Shown here: positions 1-6,218 of the stretch, one piece after another | How the letters are laid out: each line of letters starts with the position of its first letter | Numbering within the stretch: position 1 is the stretch's first letter | Assembly: GCA_910585035.1 (NCBI GenBank) | Contig: CAJUEF010000015.1 | Coordinates: forward strand, 1-9,109 | Direction of reading: 5' to 3' | Length of the DNA: 9,109 nucleotides | DNA from: an uncultured Christensenellaceae bacterium | Lineage (GTDB): Bacteria > Bacillota > Clostridia > Christensenellales > MGBC116941 | Translations under genes and position numbers: made by a program | The notes under the pieces: generated by a model | What the model was told of the DNA's origin: nothing | The model's database searches: none | Seen by the model: only the letters and a program-made list of their open reading frames with translations

Positions 1-971
1 TGACCGCCGACCATTTACAGGCGTTTATCGACCTTATGAGTTACGGAGGGGTAAATCCTGACGGTACAACTTCAAAGCCGATGAGCAAAGGCTATATGCT
101 GCGATTCTCGGCGGTGCTGCAAAATTCATTCCGCTTTGCTGTATTTCCGAAAAGGCTGATAACCTTTAACCCGATGCAGTATGTGAAGCTGCGTGGCAGA
201 AAAGAGGAAACAGATATTTTCTCGGACAGCGAAGAAGATATTGTTCCTGTTCCTACCATTACACACGGGGAATACCAAAAACTTACGGACTTCTTAACCC
301 AAAAGAAACACCCTGCCCTGCTTGCGGTACAGATAGCCTACTATGCAGGCTTGCGTATCGGAGAGGTCTGTGGTCTGACTTGGCAGGACATCAACCTTGA
401 CGAGCAGTATCTAACCGTAAGACGAAGTATGCGGTACAATGGCACAAGGCATAAGCACGAAGTCGGCACGACAAAACGCAGTAAAGTCCGTACCGTTGAT
501 TTTTGCGACACATTGGCGGACATCTTACGGAAAGCAAAAACAGAACAGCATAAAAACCGTTTTCGCTATGGCGAACTGTATCATCTGAACTACTGTAAGA
601 CGGTCAAAGAAAAAGGGCGTACTTATTACGAGGTTTACACTCTGCAAAGAACGCAGGAAACGCCCGAAAATGACAGGGAATTATCCTTTGTCTGCTTAAA
701 GGAGGACGGTGCTTTTGTTTCTGCAAGTGCAGTCGGTCAGATTTGCCGCAAGGCAAAGGCAGAGGTTGAAGGATTGGAGGACTTTCATTTCCACACACTC
801 CGCCATACCTACACAAGCAATCTGCTTTCGGGCGGTGCAAAGCCAAAAGATGTGCAGGAACTTCTTGGACACTCTGATGTCAGTACCACAATGAACATCT
901 ACGCCCACTCTACCAGAGAAGCAAAGCGAACTTCCGCAAGGCTCTTGGACAGGGTTGTGGGCGAAGCATAA
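1..971 (+). CDS. Tyrosine site-specific integrase of an integrative/conjugative element (5' end outside window)
   Basis: The reading frame is open from position 3 with no stop upstream of the first in-window ATG (36), so this is the C-terminal 322 codons of a longer protein; integrases of this type are usually about 380-430 residues. The visible N-terminal part (to about base 215) fits the core-binding, SAM-like domain, and the rest is the catalytic domain. All expected catalytic residues can be seen: Arg (354-356) in AGLRIGEVCGL, Lys (474-476) in GTTKRSKVRT, His and Arg of HTLRH (792-794, 801-803), His of LGHSDVSTT (870-872) and the nucleophile Tyr (900-902) in NIYAHS. The enzyme should cut and rejoin the ends of an integrated element. 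Base composition differs from the neighbours: 31 of 60 bases are G+C at 301-360, against 23 of 60 in alaS at 2041-2100. The gene points outward at the element's right end, as int does in Tn916-type elements. Element family is inferred; enzyme class is certain. Confidence 0.95.
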   Translation, partial: TADHLQAFIDLMSYGGVNPDGTTSKPMSKGYMLRFSAVLQNSFRFAVFPKRLITFNPMQYVKLRGRKEETDIFSDSEEDIVPVPTITHGEYQKLTDFLTQKKHPALLAVQIAYYAGLRIGEVCGLTWQDINLDEQYLTVRRSMRYNGTRHKHEVGTTKRSKVRTVDFCDTLADILRKAKTEQHKNRFRYGELYHLNYCKTVKEKGRTYYEVYTLQRTQETPENDRELSFVCLKEDGAFVSASAVGQICRKAKAEVEGLEDFHFHTLRHTYTSNLLSGGAKPKDVQELLGHSDVSTTMNIYAHSTREAKRTSARLLDRVVGEA

Positions 972-974
972 AAA

Positions 975-1014
975 TTTCCCTTGTTTCGGCTCATAAGGGC
1001 AAAAACAAGGGAAA
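975..1014. terminator. 12-bp stem-loop just after the integrase gene
   Basis: TTTCCCTTGTTT (975-986) pairs perfectly with AAACAAGGGAAA (1003-1014) around a 16-nt loop, starting 3 nt after the int stop codon. On the plus strand no T run follows, so it would be a weak intrinsic terminator for int. On the minus strand the hairpin is followed by four Ts (974-971), so it may instead stop transcripts entering the element from the chromosome. It also carries two CAAGGG half-sites that could be recombinase arm sites. Confidence 0.5.
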
Positions 1015-1048
1015 ATACATAAGGTTTTGATATTTGATAGGCGGTAAG

Positions 1049-1090
1049 CCTTGAAAAATCAAGGGATTTTGGAAGATTAAATTTTTAATC
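1049..1090. other. Candidate right end/attachment region of the integrated element
   Basis: A short hairpin CCTTGA-AAAA-TCAAGG (1049-1064) is followed by GATTAAA-TT-TTTAATC (1075-1090). Composition collapses here: only 8 of 60 bases are G+C at 1081-1140, while the integrase about 100 bp upstream is near 50%. Tn916-like elements end shortly after int and prefer AT-rich targets, so the junction with the chromosome is probably in or close to this segment. The exact crossover cannot be placed without the left end or an empty site. Confidence 0.3.
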
Positions 1091-1109
1091 ATAATTTTAT
1101 ATTTAATAT

Positions 1110-1157
1110 AAAAAAACTGATTAATGTGTGTAAAAGCATATGTTAATTAGTTTTTTT
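1110..1157. terminator. Long AT-rich stem-loop, possible bidirectional terminator
   Basis: AAAAAAACTGATTAA (1110-1124) pairs with TTAATTAGTTTTTTT (1143-1157), 15 bp with one G-T wobble and an 18-nt loop. The T7 stretch lies within the stem, as in bidirectional A/T-flanked terminators. No gene ends directly before it on either strand, except int about 140 bp to the left, so its role is uncertain. It sits just chromosome-side of the presumed element junction. Confidence 0.35.
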
Positions 1158-1203
1158 ATTAGTATGCTTAAAAAGTAAATAAAGTTATTATATCATATTT
1201 CTT

Positions 1204-1235
1204 TTACTTTTCTTTTTAGAAAAAAAGAAAAGTAA
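1204..1235. repeat. Palindromic intergenic repeat, copy A
   Basis: TTACTTTTCTTTTT (1204-1217) and AAAAAGAAAAGTAA (1222-1235) form a perfect 14-bp stem with an AGAA loop. The right side continues as CAAAAGAAAAATC (1236-1248). The reverse complement of 1227-1248 matches 7064-7084 of copy E except for one missing T. The left outer arm is eroded: it lacks the GTT expected from that match. One of five related palindromes in this window. Confidence 0.75.
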
Positions 1236-1320
1236 CAAAAGAAAAATCTATGTATTTATTAGAAAGCTAAAAACTTTTTTATAAAAAGATATGTTTATCG
1301 GTAATTAGGTTTTCTTTGGT

Positions 1321-1352
1321 TTTACCTTTCTTTTTTCTAAAAGAAAGGTAAA
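1321..1352. repeat. Palindromic intergenic repeat, copy B
   Basis: TTTACCTTTCTTTT (1321-1334) pairs perfectly with AAAAGAAAGGTAAA (1339-1352) around a TTCT loop. The left flank (1308-1320) resembles the outer arm of copies A and E. Compared with copy A, one T-A pair has become C-G on both arms. It abuts the alaS terminator, 2 nt away. Confidence 0.7.
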
Positions 1353-1354
1353 GA

Positions 1355-1391
1355 AAAAACATAGGTCGAAAAATTTCCGACCTATGTTTTT
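1355..1391 (-). terminator. Rho-independent terminator of alaS
   Basis: AAAAACATAGGTCG (1355-1368) and CGACCTATGTTTTT (1378-1391) form a perfect 14-bp stem with a 9-nt loop. It lies 22 bp past the alaS stop codon. Read on the minus strand the GC-containing stem runs into a run of Ts (1359-1354), a standard intrinsic terminator. The T run at 1387-1391 on the plus strand means it may work in both directions. Confidence 0.88.
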
Positions 1392-1413
1392 GTTATTTAT
1401 TAATTTATTATTT

Positions 1414-3192
1414 CTATTTGTCAATAAGAACAGCTTTAATGCGGCGCACACCTGCAGATGAGCTTTCTTCCTTTTTAATTTTAAAGCCGCCAAGCTCCCC
1501 TGTGTGAGTAACATGAGGACCGCCGCAGATTTCTTTTGAAAAATTACCCACAGTATATACCTTAACCATCTCGCCGTATTTTGAATCAAAAATACCCATT
1601 GCACCGATTTCTCTTGCTTTTTCAATCGGCATTTCCTCAAAGGAAACTGTCATATCCTTTTCAATAACTTCATTAACCATAGCTTCAACTTGTGCAAGCT
1701 CCTCTTTGGTTAATTTGCGTTCAAAGGAAAAGTCAAAGCGAAGTCTTTCGGCTGTTATATTGCTTCCTCTTTGGAAAACTGTGTCGCCAAGGATTTTGCG
1801 AAGTGAAGCTAGAAGCAGGTGGGTTGCAGTATGAAGACGGGTTGTTGCTTCTGTATTATCTGCAAGTCCGCCTTTAAATTTACCAACAGCGCCGGCGCCT
1901 GATTTTTTCTGATGCTCAGCAAAGCAAGCCTTGTAACCATCAACATCAACTTTAATTCCCTTTTCTCCAGCAAGTTCAACGGTCATTTCAATTGGAAAAC
2001 CGAATGTGTCATAAAGCCTAAAAGCATTTTTGCCGTCAATAGTATTTCCTTCAAGTTTGCTTATAACCTTGTCAAATTCCTTTAAGCCTCCAGTGAGAGC
2101 TTTGCTAAAGCGTTCTTCCTCTTTATTTATTTCATCGATAATTTTGTCATGGTTTGTTTTAAGCTCGGGATAAAAGTCATCATATTGGTTAATTACCTTT
2201 TCAGCAACAATGTGCAGACTTCCATCAGCGATTCCAAGGTGCTTTGAATAACGAATTGCACGGCGAAGCAAGCGACGGAGAATATAACCCTGGTCTACAT
2301 TGCTTGGAGTAACTCCTTTTGGGTCGCCGATAATAAATACAGATGCTCTCATATGATCAGCAATTATACGAAAGGCACGTTTTGTATCCTCATCTGAATC
2401 GTAGGCTTTTCCGCAAAGAGATGCGATGCATGAAAGAATACCTGTAAATGCGTCTGTATCAAAAACGCTTTCTTTGCCTTGAAGCACAGCACATGTGCGG
2501 TCAAGTCCCATTCCAGTATCAACATTTTTCTGGGAAAGAGGAGTAAAACTGCCGTCTTCATGTTTGAAATACTCCATGAATACGTTGTTCCATATTTCTA
2601 AATATTTGCCGCAGCTGCAAGACGGGTCGCAATGGTCGCTGCATTTTGGTTTGCCAGTATCGTAAAATATTTCGGTATCAGGGCCGCAAGGACCTGTAAC
2701 TCCAGCAGGACCCCACCAGTTATCTTTCTTTGGAAGATAAAAGATATGGTCTTTTGGTATGCCGGCTTCCTGCCAAATGCTGGCGCTTTCTTCATCTCTA
2801 GGTGCGTCATTATCCCCTTCAAACACAGTTACAAAAAGCTTTTCAACAGGAATTTCCAGCACTTTTGTTAAAAACTCATAGCTCCATGAAATTGATTCTT
2901 TTTTAAAATAATCTCCTAAAGACCAGTTTCCAAGCATTTCAAAAAAAGTGCAGTGGGAGCTGTCACCGACTTCATCAATGTCGCCGGTTCTAACGCATTT
3001 TTGCACATCGGTAAGGCGGGTTCCCATTGGATGTTTTTCACCAAGCAAATACGGCACCAGCGGATGCATTCCCGCAGTTGTAAATAATACTGTCGGGTCG
3101 TTTTCAGGAATAAGAGATGCACTTGCTATAATTGCATGTTCCTTGCTTTTAAAAAATTCAAGATATTTATCTCTAAGTTCTGTAGTTTTCAT
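1414..3192 (-). CDS. alaS: Alanine--tRNA ligase, short form without C-Ala domain
   Basis: This class II synthetase attaches alanine to tRNA-Ala in the cytoplasm and contains an editing domain that removes mischarged Ser/Gly. Catalytic-domain signatures are FFKSKEHAI and DPTVLFTTAGM near residues 13-42, motif 2 TFFEMLGNWSLGDYFK (82-97), VDTGMGLDR (224-232) and motif 3 GYILRRLLRRAIR (302-314). The editing domain has the metal-binding set His454, His458 (HTATH), Cys556 and His560 (CGGPH); most AlaRS have CGGTH there. A Cys-rich insert, Cys184, 188, 192 and 194, may bind zinc. The protein ends at GVRRIKAVL, where the editing domain ends, so the C-terminal oligomerisation domain of the usual roughly 870-residue enzyme is absent. 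The frame is clean with a terminator behind it, so this is the known short lineage rather than a truncation. The start is set at 3192 because AAGGAG (3204-3199) lies 6 nt upstream; extension to 3252 would pass through the promoter. Whether a full-length copy also exists cannot be seen here. Confidence 0.93.
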   Translation of the reverse strand: MKTTELRDKYLEFFKSKEHAIIASASLIPENDPTVLFTTAGMHPLVPYLLGEKHPMGTRLTDVQKCVRTGDIDEVGDSSHCTFFEMLGNWSLGDYFKKESISWSYEFLTKVLEIPVEKLFVTVFEGDNDAPRDEESASIWQEAGIPKDHIFYLPKKDNWWGPAGVTGPCGPDTEIFYDTGKPKCSDHCDPSCSCGKYLEIWNNVFMEYFKHEDGSFTPLSQKNVDTGMGLDRTCAVLQGKESVFDTDAFTGILSCIASLCGKAYDSDEDTKRAFRIIADHMRASVFIIGDPKGVTPSNVDQGYILRRLLRRAIRYSKHLGIADGSLHIVAEKVINQYDDFYPELKTNHDKIIDEINKEEERFSKALTGGLKEFDKVISKLEGNTIDGKNAFRLYDTFGFPIEMTVELAGEKGIKVDVDGYKACFAEHQKKSGAGAVGKFKGGLADNTEATTRLHTATHLLLASLRKILGDTVFQRGSNITAERLRFDFSFERKLTKEELAQVEAMVNEVIEKDMTVSFEEMPIEKAREIGAMGIFDSKYGEMVKVYTVGNFSKEICGGPHVTHTGELGGFKIKKEESSSAGVRRIKAVLIDK

Positions 3193-3223
3193 GTGTCTCT
3201 CCTTATTAATTACAATATATATA

Positions 3224-3252
3224 ATTATAAAATATATATTTAACCTTTTCAA
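3224..3252 (-). promoter_or_regulatory. Sigma-A-type promoter of alaS
   Basis: On the minus strand, TTGAAA (3252-3247) and TATAAT (3229-3224) are separated by exactly 17 bp. Transcription should start near 3217, giving a leader of about 25 nt that includes the AAGGAG site. This leaves no room for a T-box leader, a common control of synthetase genes in Firmicutes. Repeat copy C touches the -35 box directly. Confidence 0.8.
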
Positions 3253-3283
3253 CTTACTTTTTTTTAAAGAAAAAAGAAGTAAG
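3253..3283. repeat. Palindromic intergenic repeat, copy C
   Basis: CTTACTTTTTTTT (3253-3265) pairs with the segment at 3271-3283, ending AAGTAAG, around a 5-nt loop; 12 of 13 pairs are Watson-Crick and one is T-G. It has the CTTACTT...AAGTAAG ends seen in the other copies but a more T-rich middle, so it is a more diverged member. It lies immediately upstream of the alaS -35 box. Confidence 0.55.
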
Positions 3284-3321
3284 AGAAATTTATAATGTAA
3301 ATAAATATATTAATTAAGTAA

Positions 3322-3353
3322 AAAAGCATGTTTTAAATTTAAAACATGCTTTT
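3322..3353 (-). terminator. Terminator of the small membrane protein gene
   Basis: The segment is a perfect 32-nt palindrome. A realistic hairpin has AAAAGCATGTTTT (3322-3334) paired with AAAACATGCTTTT (3341-3353), 13 bp, with loop AAATTT. Read on the minus strand, it follows the stop codon at 3388 by about 35 nt and ends in TTTTT. It separates this gene from the alaS promoter downstream. Confidence 0.8.
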
Positions 3354-3387
3354 AAAAAATAAGTCTGTATGTGTAAATTAGAGGTTT

Positions 3388-3867
3388 TTATGCTTTAACC
3401 TGTAATGCTGTAAATTTAGCCATAGCAGTTGCAATATAATTTACAGGAACAGCAACGATACCTGTGTAAACAGCTTTAAAAACAGTATAGTTAATAACGC
3501 TTATGGAAGCAGGCTTGAATATTGCAAAAACACCTGCCGGGATAATACCAAAAATAATTGTAATTATAATCATAATAACTGCTGAAAGAGCAAAGGTATT
3601 TGTTGGGAGAGACTTAAAAAACGGCATTTCGTCTCTTGATATTCCAGGGTCAGGCAATGTGTGTGAAAGCTTAAGCATAATTGGATATACGAGTACAGCG
3701 ACTATAAAGGAAAGAGCTGCAATAGTTATGTTCATATCTATAGCTGCTTCCATAAAAGTCTTTTCATGTCCGGTAAAATATGTAAGCAATCCGTTGATTA
3801 TTCCTGTTGGGATGGCACATCCCAAAATAGCTGATTTTAACAAATGATTTTTAAATTCTTTTCTCAT
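3388..3867 (-). CDS. Small four-helix integral membrane protein of unknown function
   Basis: I do not recognise the family. The 159-residue protein is hydrophobic, with predicted helices at about 9-31, 44-66, 91-117 and 130-152. A polar loop (about 67-90, with SRDE) lies between helices 2 and 3. Helices 1 and 4 share a G-(I/V)-P-type pattern (GCAIPTGIIN; GIVAVPVNYI), which could reflect an old internal duplication but is weak. There are no obvious catalytic motifs. The ATG at 3867 is supported by AGGAGG (3881-3876) 8 nt upstream. The gene stands alone: a terminator follows it, and upstream lies a divergent intergenic region. A transporter-like or membrane-stress role is possible but nothing in the sequence decides it. 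Confidence 0.85.
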   Translation of the reverse strand: MRKEFKNHLLKSAILGCAIPTGIINGLLTYFTGHEKTFMEAAIDMNITIAALSFIVAVLVYPIMLKLSHTLPDPGISRDEMPFFKSLPTNTFALSAVIMIIITIIFGIIPAGVFAIFKPASISVINYTVFKAVYTGIVAVPVNYIATAMAKFTALQVKA

Positions 3868-3906
3868 TTTTCTAACCTCCTAAAATGTATATATATTCTT
3901 TATGGG

Positions 3907-3938
3907 ATTATACTATCACACGATAGAAAGAATTGCAA
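3907..3938 (-). promoter_or_regulatory. Probable promoter of the small membrane protein gene with palindromic operator-like site
   Basis: On the minus strand a consensus TATAAT (3912-3907) lies about 40 bp before the start codon. The best -35 candidate, TTGCAA (3938-3933), is 20 bp away, longer than optimal. The spacer holds the perfect palindrome CTATC-ACAC-GATAG (3913-3926), touching the -10 box. A regulator bound there would block or assist polymerase, which would fit a promoter with poor spacing. The -10 is convincing; the rest is inference. Confidence 0.45.
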
Positions 3939-3943
3939 TAATA

Positions 3944-4010
3944 GTTATTATTTTATCAAAATTATTGTTGTTAGTTATTTATCAAACAAATAGTATGATA
4001 AAATAATAAC
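3944..4010. repeat. Perfect 15-bp inverted repeat with 37-bp spacer in a divergent intergenic region
   Basis: GTTATTATTTTATCA (3944-3958) is repeated as its exact reverse complement at 3996-4010. A shorter related half-site, GTTATTTATCA, occurs inside at 3974-3984 in the same orientation as the left arm. The region 3868-4162 between the two divergent genes is otherwise AT-rich, with only promoter elements near both ends. The repeat could be a protein-binding array, a cruciform or a small mobile element remnant. Confidence 0.6.
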
Positions 4011-4101
4011 AAAATTTTTAGATAAATGGAAATAATATAATGTATAATAAATTATAATATGCATAAAAATTAAATAAAATTTTTACTATGGTTAAATTAA
4101 C

Positions 4102-4130
4102 TTGAAAAAAAAAGCCTTATGAAGTAAAAT
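4102..4130 (+). promoter_or_regulatory. Sigma-A-type promoter of the DUF5711-cvpA operon
   Basis: TTGAAA (4102-4107) and TAAAAT (4125-4130) are 17 bp apart. Transcription should start near 4137, which excludes the in-frame ATG at 4133 as the start codon and supports the start at 4160-4163 after GGAGG. Confidence 0.75.
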
Positions 4131-4162
4131 ACATGTATCTAAGCTTATTGGCGGAGGTAATG

Positions 4163-5275
4163 TTGGAACAATTCAGAACTAGAAATGTAAGAAAGCGTCA
4201 GAATGAAAGAATAAAGCGCATTGCTATAATGCTGGCAATTTTGGCGCTTGGGGCTGTTCTGGTAGGCTGGTTTATTATGAAAAACACTGCAGTCGGAGGA
4301 GCTGTTTTTTCTTCAAGCGCCGACGTGCCTTTTTATAAACAGGATGCTCATTTGTCTAACAGCAAAGTCATAGTATATAAAAAAGGCGGTAATATTGCAG
4401 CTATAGATGCAAAAGCAAAGCAGGTTTTTTCCATTGGCGGAGTGAGTGATGATGCTAAAATTTATCTAAGTGAAAGCTATGTTGGATATTCTGTAAAAAA
4501 TTCCTACTATATATATGATTTAAACGGTAAAGAGGTTTGCCGGTATGAAACTGAAGATACAATTTATGATATGCGTCTTTTTGACGGCTATGTCGTTTTA
4601 ATAAAGGCAGATGCTTCGGGAAATACCTTTTTGGTTTTAAATGATTTTAAACAGGCGCAATTATTTTCAACTGGAGTAAACGTGAATAATTTGCTTGATT
4701 ATGGTGTTGTAAGCAGTTCCGCAACTGTGTGGATGCTTTCTTTAAATACAAATATACCAACTCCACTTTGTGTATTTACTTCTTATAACAGCAGTAAAGG
4801 CAGTGTTTCAAGTGTTATTAATATTGCGGAGCAGCTCGTTGAAAAGCTTTTAATAAACAGTGATAAAGTTTACGCAGTTGGAACCAGCAATCTTGTGACT
4901 TATGATCTTTCCGGAAAAAAAGAGCAGACCTATTTAACTTATGGATGGGAAGTTACTGACTGGCGGTTTGTTGGAGCAAAGCCATATTTTGTGCTTATTC
5001 CGCGAACAGATGAACCGATTACCAGCGTCCGTATACGTCATAGCGATTCAACGGAATACACCTTTACTTTACAAGAAGAGTGCGATAAGGTTATAATAGG
5101 AAACGAAACTATATATGCCTTTAATGCAAATAAAGTATTTTATACTGATTTAAAAGGTGAAAACATTAAAAAGGCAGATATGCCGTTTAAAATAAACGGA
5201 TGTGAAAGTGTGCTTGGAGGAAGCCACATTCTTGCAGACAATGGAAGCTCATATGTGCTTTTAAGTCTTAAATAG
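4163..5275 (+). CDS. Membrane-anchored extracytoplasmic beta-propeller-like protein (DUF5711-like)
   Basis: About 370 residues. A basic N-terminus (RTRNVRKRQNERIKR) is followed by one membrane helix at about 18-38, which places the rest outside the cell as an N-in anchored protein. The exported part (about 41-370) is made of short repeating beta-strand units such as KVIVYKKGGNIAAIDAK, YYIYDLNGKEV and NLVTYDLSGKK, the pattern of a PQQ/WD-like propeller. Length, anchor and position next to cvpA recall the DUF5711 proteins of Clostridia, but this is from memory. No enzyme motif is visible. The start is taken as TTG 4163, 5 nt after GGAGG (4153-4157); ATG 4160 is also in frame but only 2 nt from the SD, and ATG 4133 lies upstream of the expected transcript. 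The next gene's SD overlaps this stop codon. It probably acts as a sensor or scaffold at the cell surface. Confidence 0.82.
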   Translation: MEQFRTRNVRKRQNERIKRIAIMLAILALGAVLVGWFIMKNTAVGGAVFSSSADVPFYKQDAHLSNSKVIVYKKGGNIAAIDAKAKQVFSIGGVSDDAKIYLSESYVGYSVKNSYYIYDLNGKEVCRYETEDTIYDMRLFDGYVVLIKADASGNTFLVLNDFKQAQLFSTGVNVNNLLDYGVVSSSATVWMLSLNTNIPTPLCVFTSYNSSKGSVSSVINIAEQLVEKLLINSDKVYAVGTSNLVTYDLSGKKEQTYLTYGWEVTDWRFVGAKPYFVLIPRTDEPITSVRIRHSDSTEYTFTLQEECDKVIIGNETIYAFNANKVFYTDLKGENIKKADMPFKINGCESVLGGSHILADNGSSYVLLSLK

Positions 5276-5286
5276 GAGGAAATAAT

Positions 5287-6009
5287 TTGAATATAGTTGA
5301 TTTATTTATATTCTTAATTTTAGGTCTTTTTGTTCTAATGGGTATGTATAAGGGATTTGTACGTTCTTGTATGAATATTTGCGCTTATATTTTTACTTTT
5401 GTTTTAACACTTATAATTTACCCTTTAATAGCAAAGCTGATGTTTTTAAACAGTACACTTGTAAAGAATTTCAGATTCTATGCAGAGGGCAGTGAAAAGC
5501 TTGCGAATCTTGAGCAAGGAGGCCTTCAGGTTTCATCTTTATCGGCAGGGCAGATTTCACAAATTGTAAGAGATTCGGTTGCAAAGGCATCGGGCGGATT
5601 AAGAGCGCCTATGGATAAGGCTGTAATGAGAAACCTGACAAAAGTAAGCTTTGAGAAAAACTTTACAAATGTTGGTGAGTACTTTAATGAAACAATAGTT
5701 CATTATGGCATTAATATGCTGTGTTTTATACTTGTATTTTTTATTATTAAGCTTGTTATTAACATAATTTTGAGCATATATGATAATTCAAATGCAATAC
5801 CAAGACTGAAACAATATGATGTGTTATTTGGCGGGGCTGTAGGTTTTCTTGAAGGAGTTCTTATTTTCTTTGTGTTATTTTCAGTAGTGCCTCTTGTTTA
5901 TAATATTATGACCATTAAGCCAATTGAAGATTTAATTTCATCTTCCATGATGGGAAATCTTTTTGTGGGAGGGAATATTATCCCCAATTTAATACGGTCG
6001 GTAGTTTGA
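5287..6009 (+). CDS. cvpA: CvpA family membrane protein
   Basis: The 240-residue protein has the CvpA layout. Two N-terminal helices (about 3-20 and 29-52) come first, with the conserved acidic start NIVDLFIF and the GMYKGFVR turn between helices. A polar loop of about 85 residues follows, then two C-terminal helices (about 141-164 and 181-206) with a glycine-rich segment before the last one (VLFGGAVGFLEGV). E. coli CvpA is tied to colicin V secretion and envelope stress; the Firmicute homologues have no settled role. The start codon is TTG (5287), chosen because AGGAGG (5274-5279) is 7 nt upstream. That SD overlaps the stop codon of the preceding gene (5273-5275), so the two are one operon and likely translationally coupled. 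The long polar loop (about 60-135) is larger than in E. coli CvpA. Confidence 0.85.
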   Translation: MNIVDLFIFLILGLFVLMGMYKGFVRSCMNICAYIFTFVLTLIIYPLIAKLMFLNSTLVKNFRFYAEGSEKLANLEQGGLQVSSLSAGQISQIVRDSVAKASGGLRAPMDKAVMRNLTKVSFEKNFTNVGEYFNETIVHYGINMLCFILVFFIIKLVINIILSIYDNSNAIPRLKQYDVLFGGAVGFLEGVLIFFVLFSVVPLVYNIMTIKPIEDLISSSMMGNLFVGGNIIPNLIRSVV

Positions 6010-6032
6010 AAATTAAGTTTTATTAAATGTTT

Positions 6033-6070
6033 AAGCTTCTTAAAATTTTTAAGAGGCTTTTTATTTTTTT
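6033..6070 (+). terminator. Strong rho-independent terminator after cvpA
   Basis: AAGCTTCTTAAA (6033-6044) pairs with TTTAAGAGGCTT (6048-6059) through 12 pairs, one of them G-U. The stem is followed by TTTTATTTTTTT (to 6070). It lies 24 nt after the cvpA stop codon and closes the two-gene operon. Confidence 0.88.
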
Positions 6071-6155
6071 GTATTTAAAAAAGCATTAAAATACTTTAAC
6101 CAGTCATAAAATAAGGAAAATTCTAAATAAAGAAAAAAGCCGACACAATTCCACA

Positions 6156-6184
6156 ATGACATCAGGAATAGAAAATATTATAAT
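6156..6184 (+). promoter_or_regulatory. Sigma-A-type promoter of the lipoprotein gene
   Basis: ATGACA (6156-6161, 5 of 6 matches to TTGACA) and TATAAT (6179-6184) are separated by exactly 17 bp. Transcription should begin near 6191, so the in-frame ATG at 6156 cannot be the start codon: it is the -35 box. Confidence 0.75.
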
Positions 6185-6202
6185 TAACATACTAAATAGT
6201 TT

Positions 6203-6218
6203 GGAGGTGAGGGGTATT
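6203..6218 (+). promoter_or_regulatory. Ribosome binding site pointing to an ATT start codon
   Basis: GGAGGTGA (6203-6210) matches the full anti-Shine-Dalgarno complement, and 5 nt later comes ATT (6216-6218), in frame with the lipoprotein. The nearest in-frame ATG (6228) is 17 nt from this SD, well outside the normal range. In-frame GTG (6207) lies inside the SD itself. Confidence 0.55.

Noticed and set aside
1271..1288. Short CTTTTT/AAAAAG hairpin
   Set aside because: Six AT-dominated pairs in very AT-rich DNA are expected by chance; no gene ends nearby in the right direction.
1305..1640. Minus-strand frame overlapping the alaS 3' end and its terminator
   Set aside because: It overlaps alaS in another frame, runs through the terminator hairpin and copy B repeat, and shows no recognisable protein pattern.
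3193..3252. Twenty-residue N-terminal extension of AlaRS
   Set aside because: It would begin in the -35 box and run through the -10 box; AAGGAG at proper spacing supports the start at 3192.
2948..3295. Plus-strand frame across the alaS start region
   Set aside because: It lies antisense to conserved AlaRS catalytic motifs and crosses the alaS promoter, so it is a shadow frame.
3193..3387. T-box riboswitch in front of alaS
   Set aside because: The promoter leaves a leader of only about 25 nt, and the rest of the gap is filled by copy C and the upstream gene's terminator; no T-box sequence is visible.
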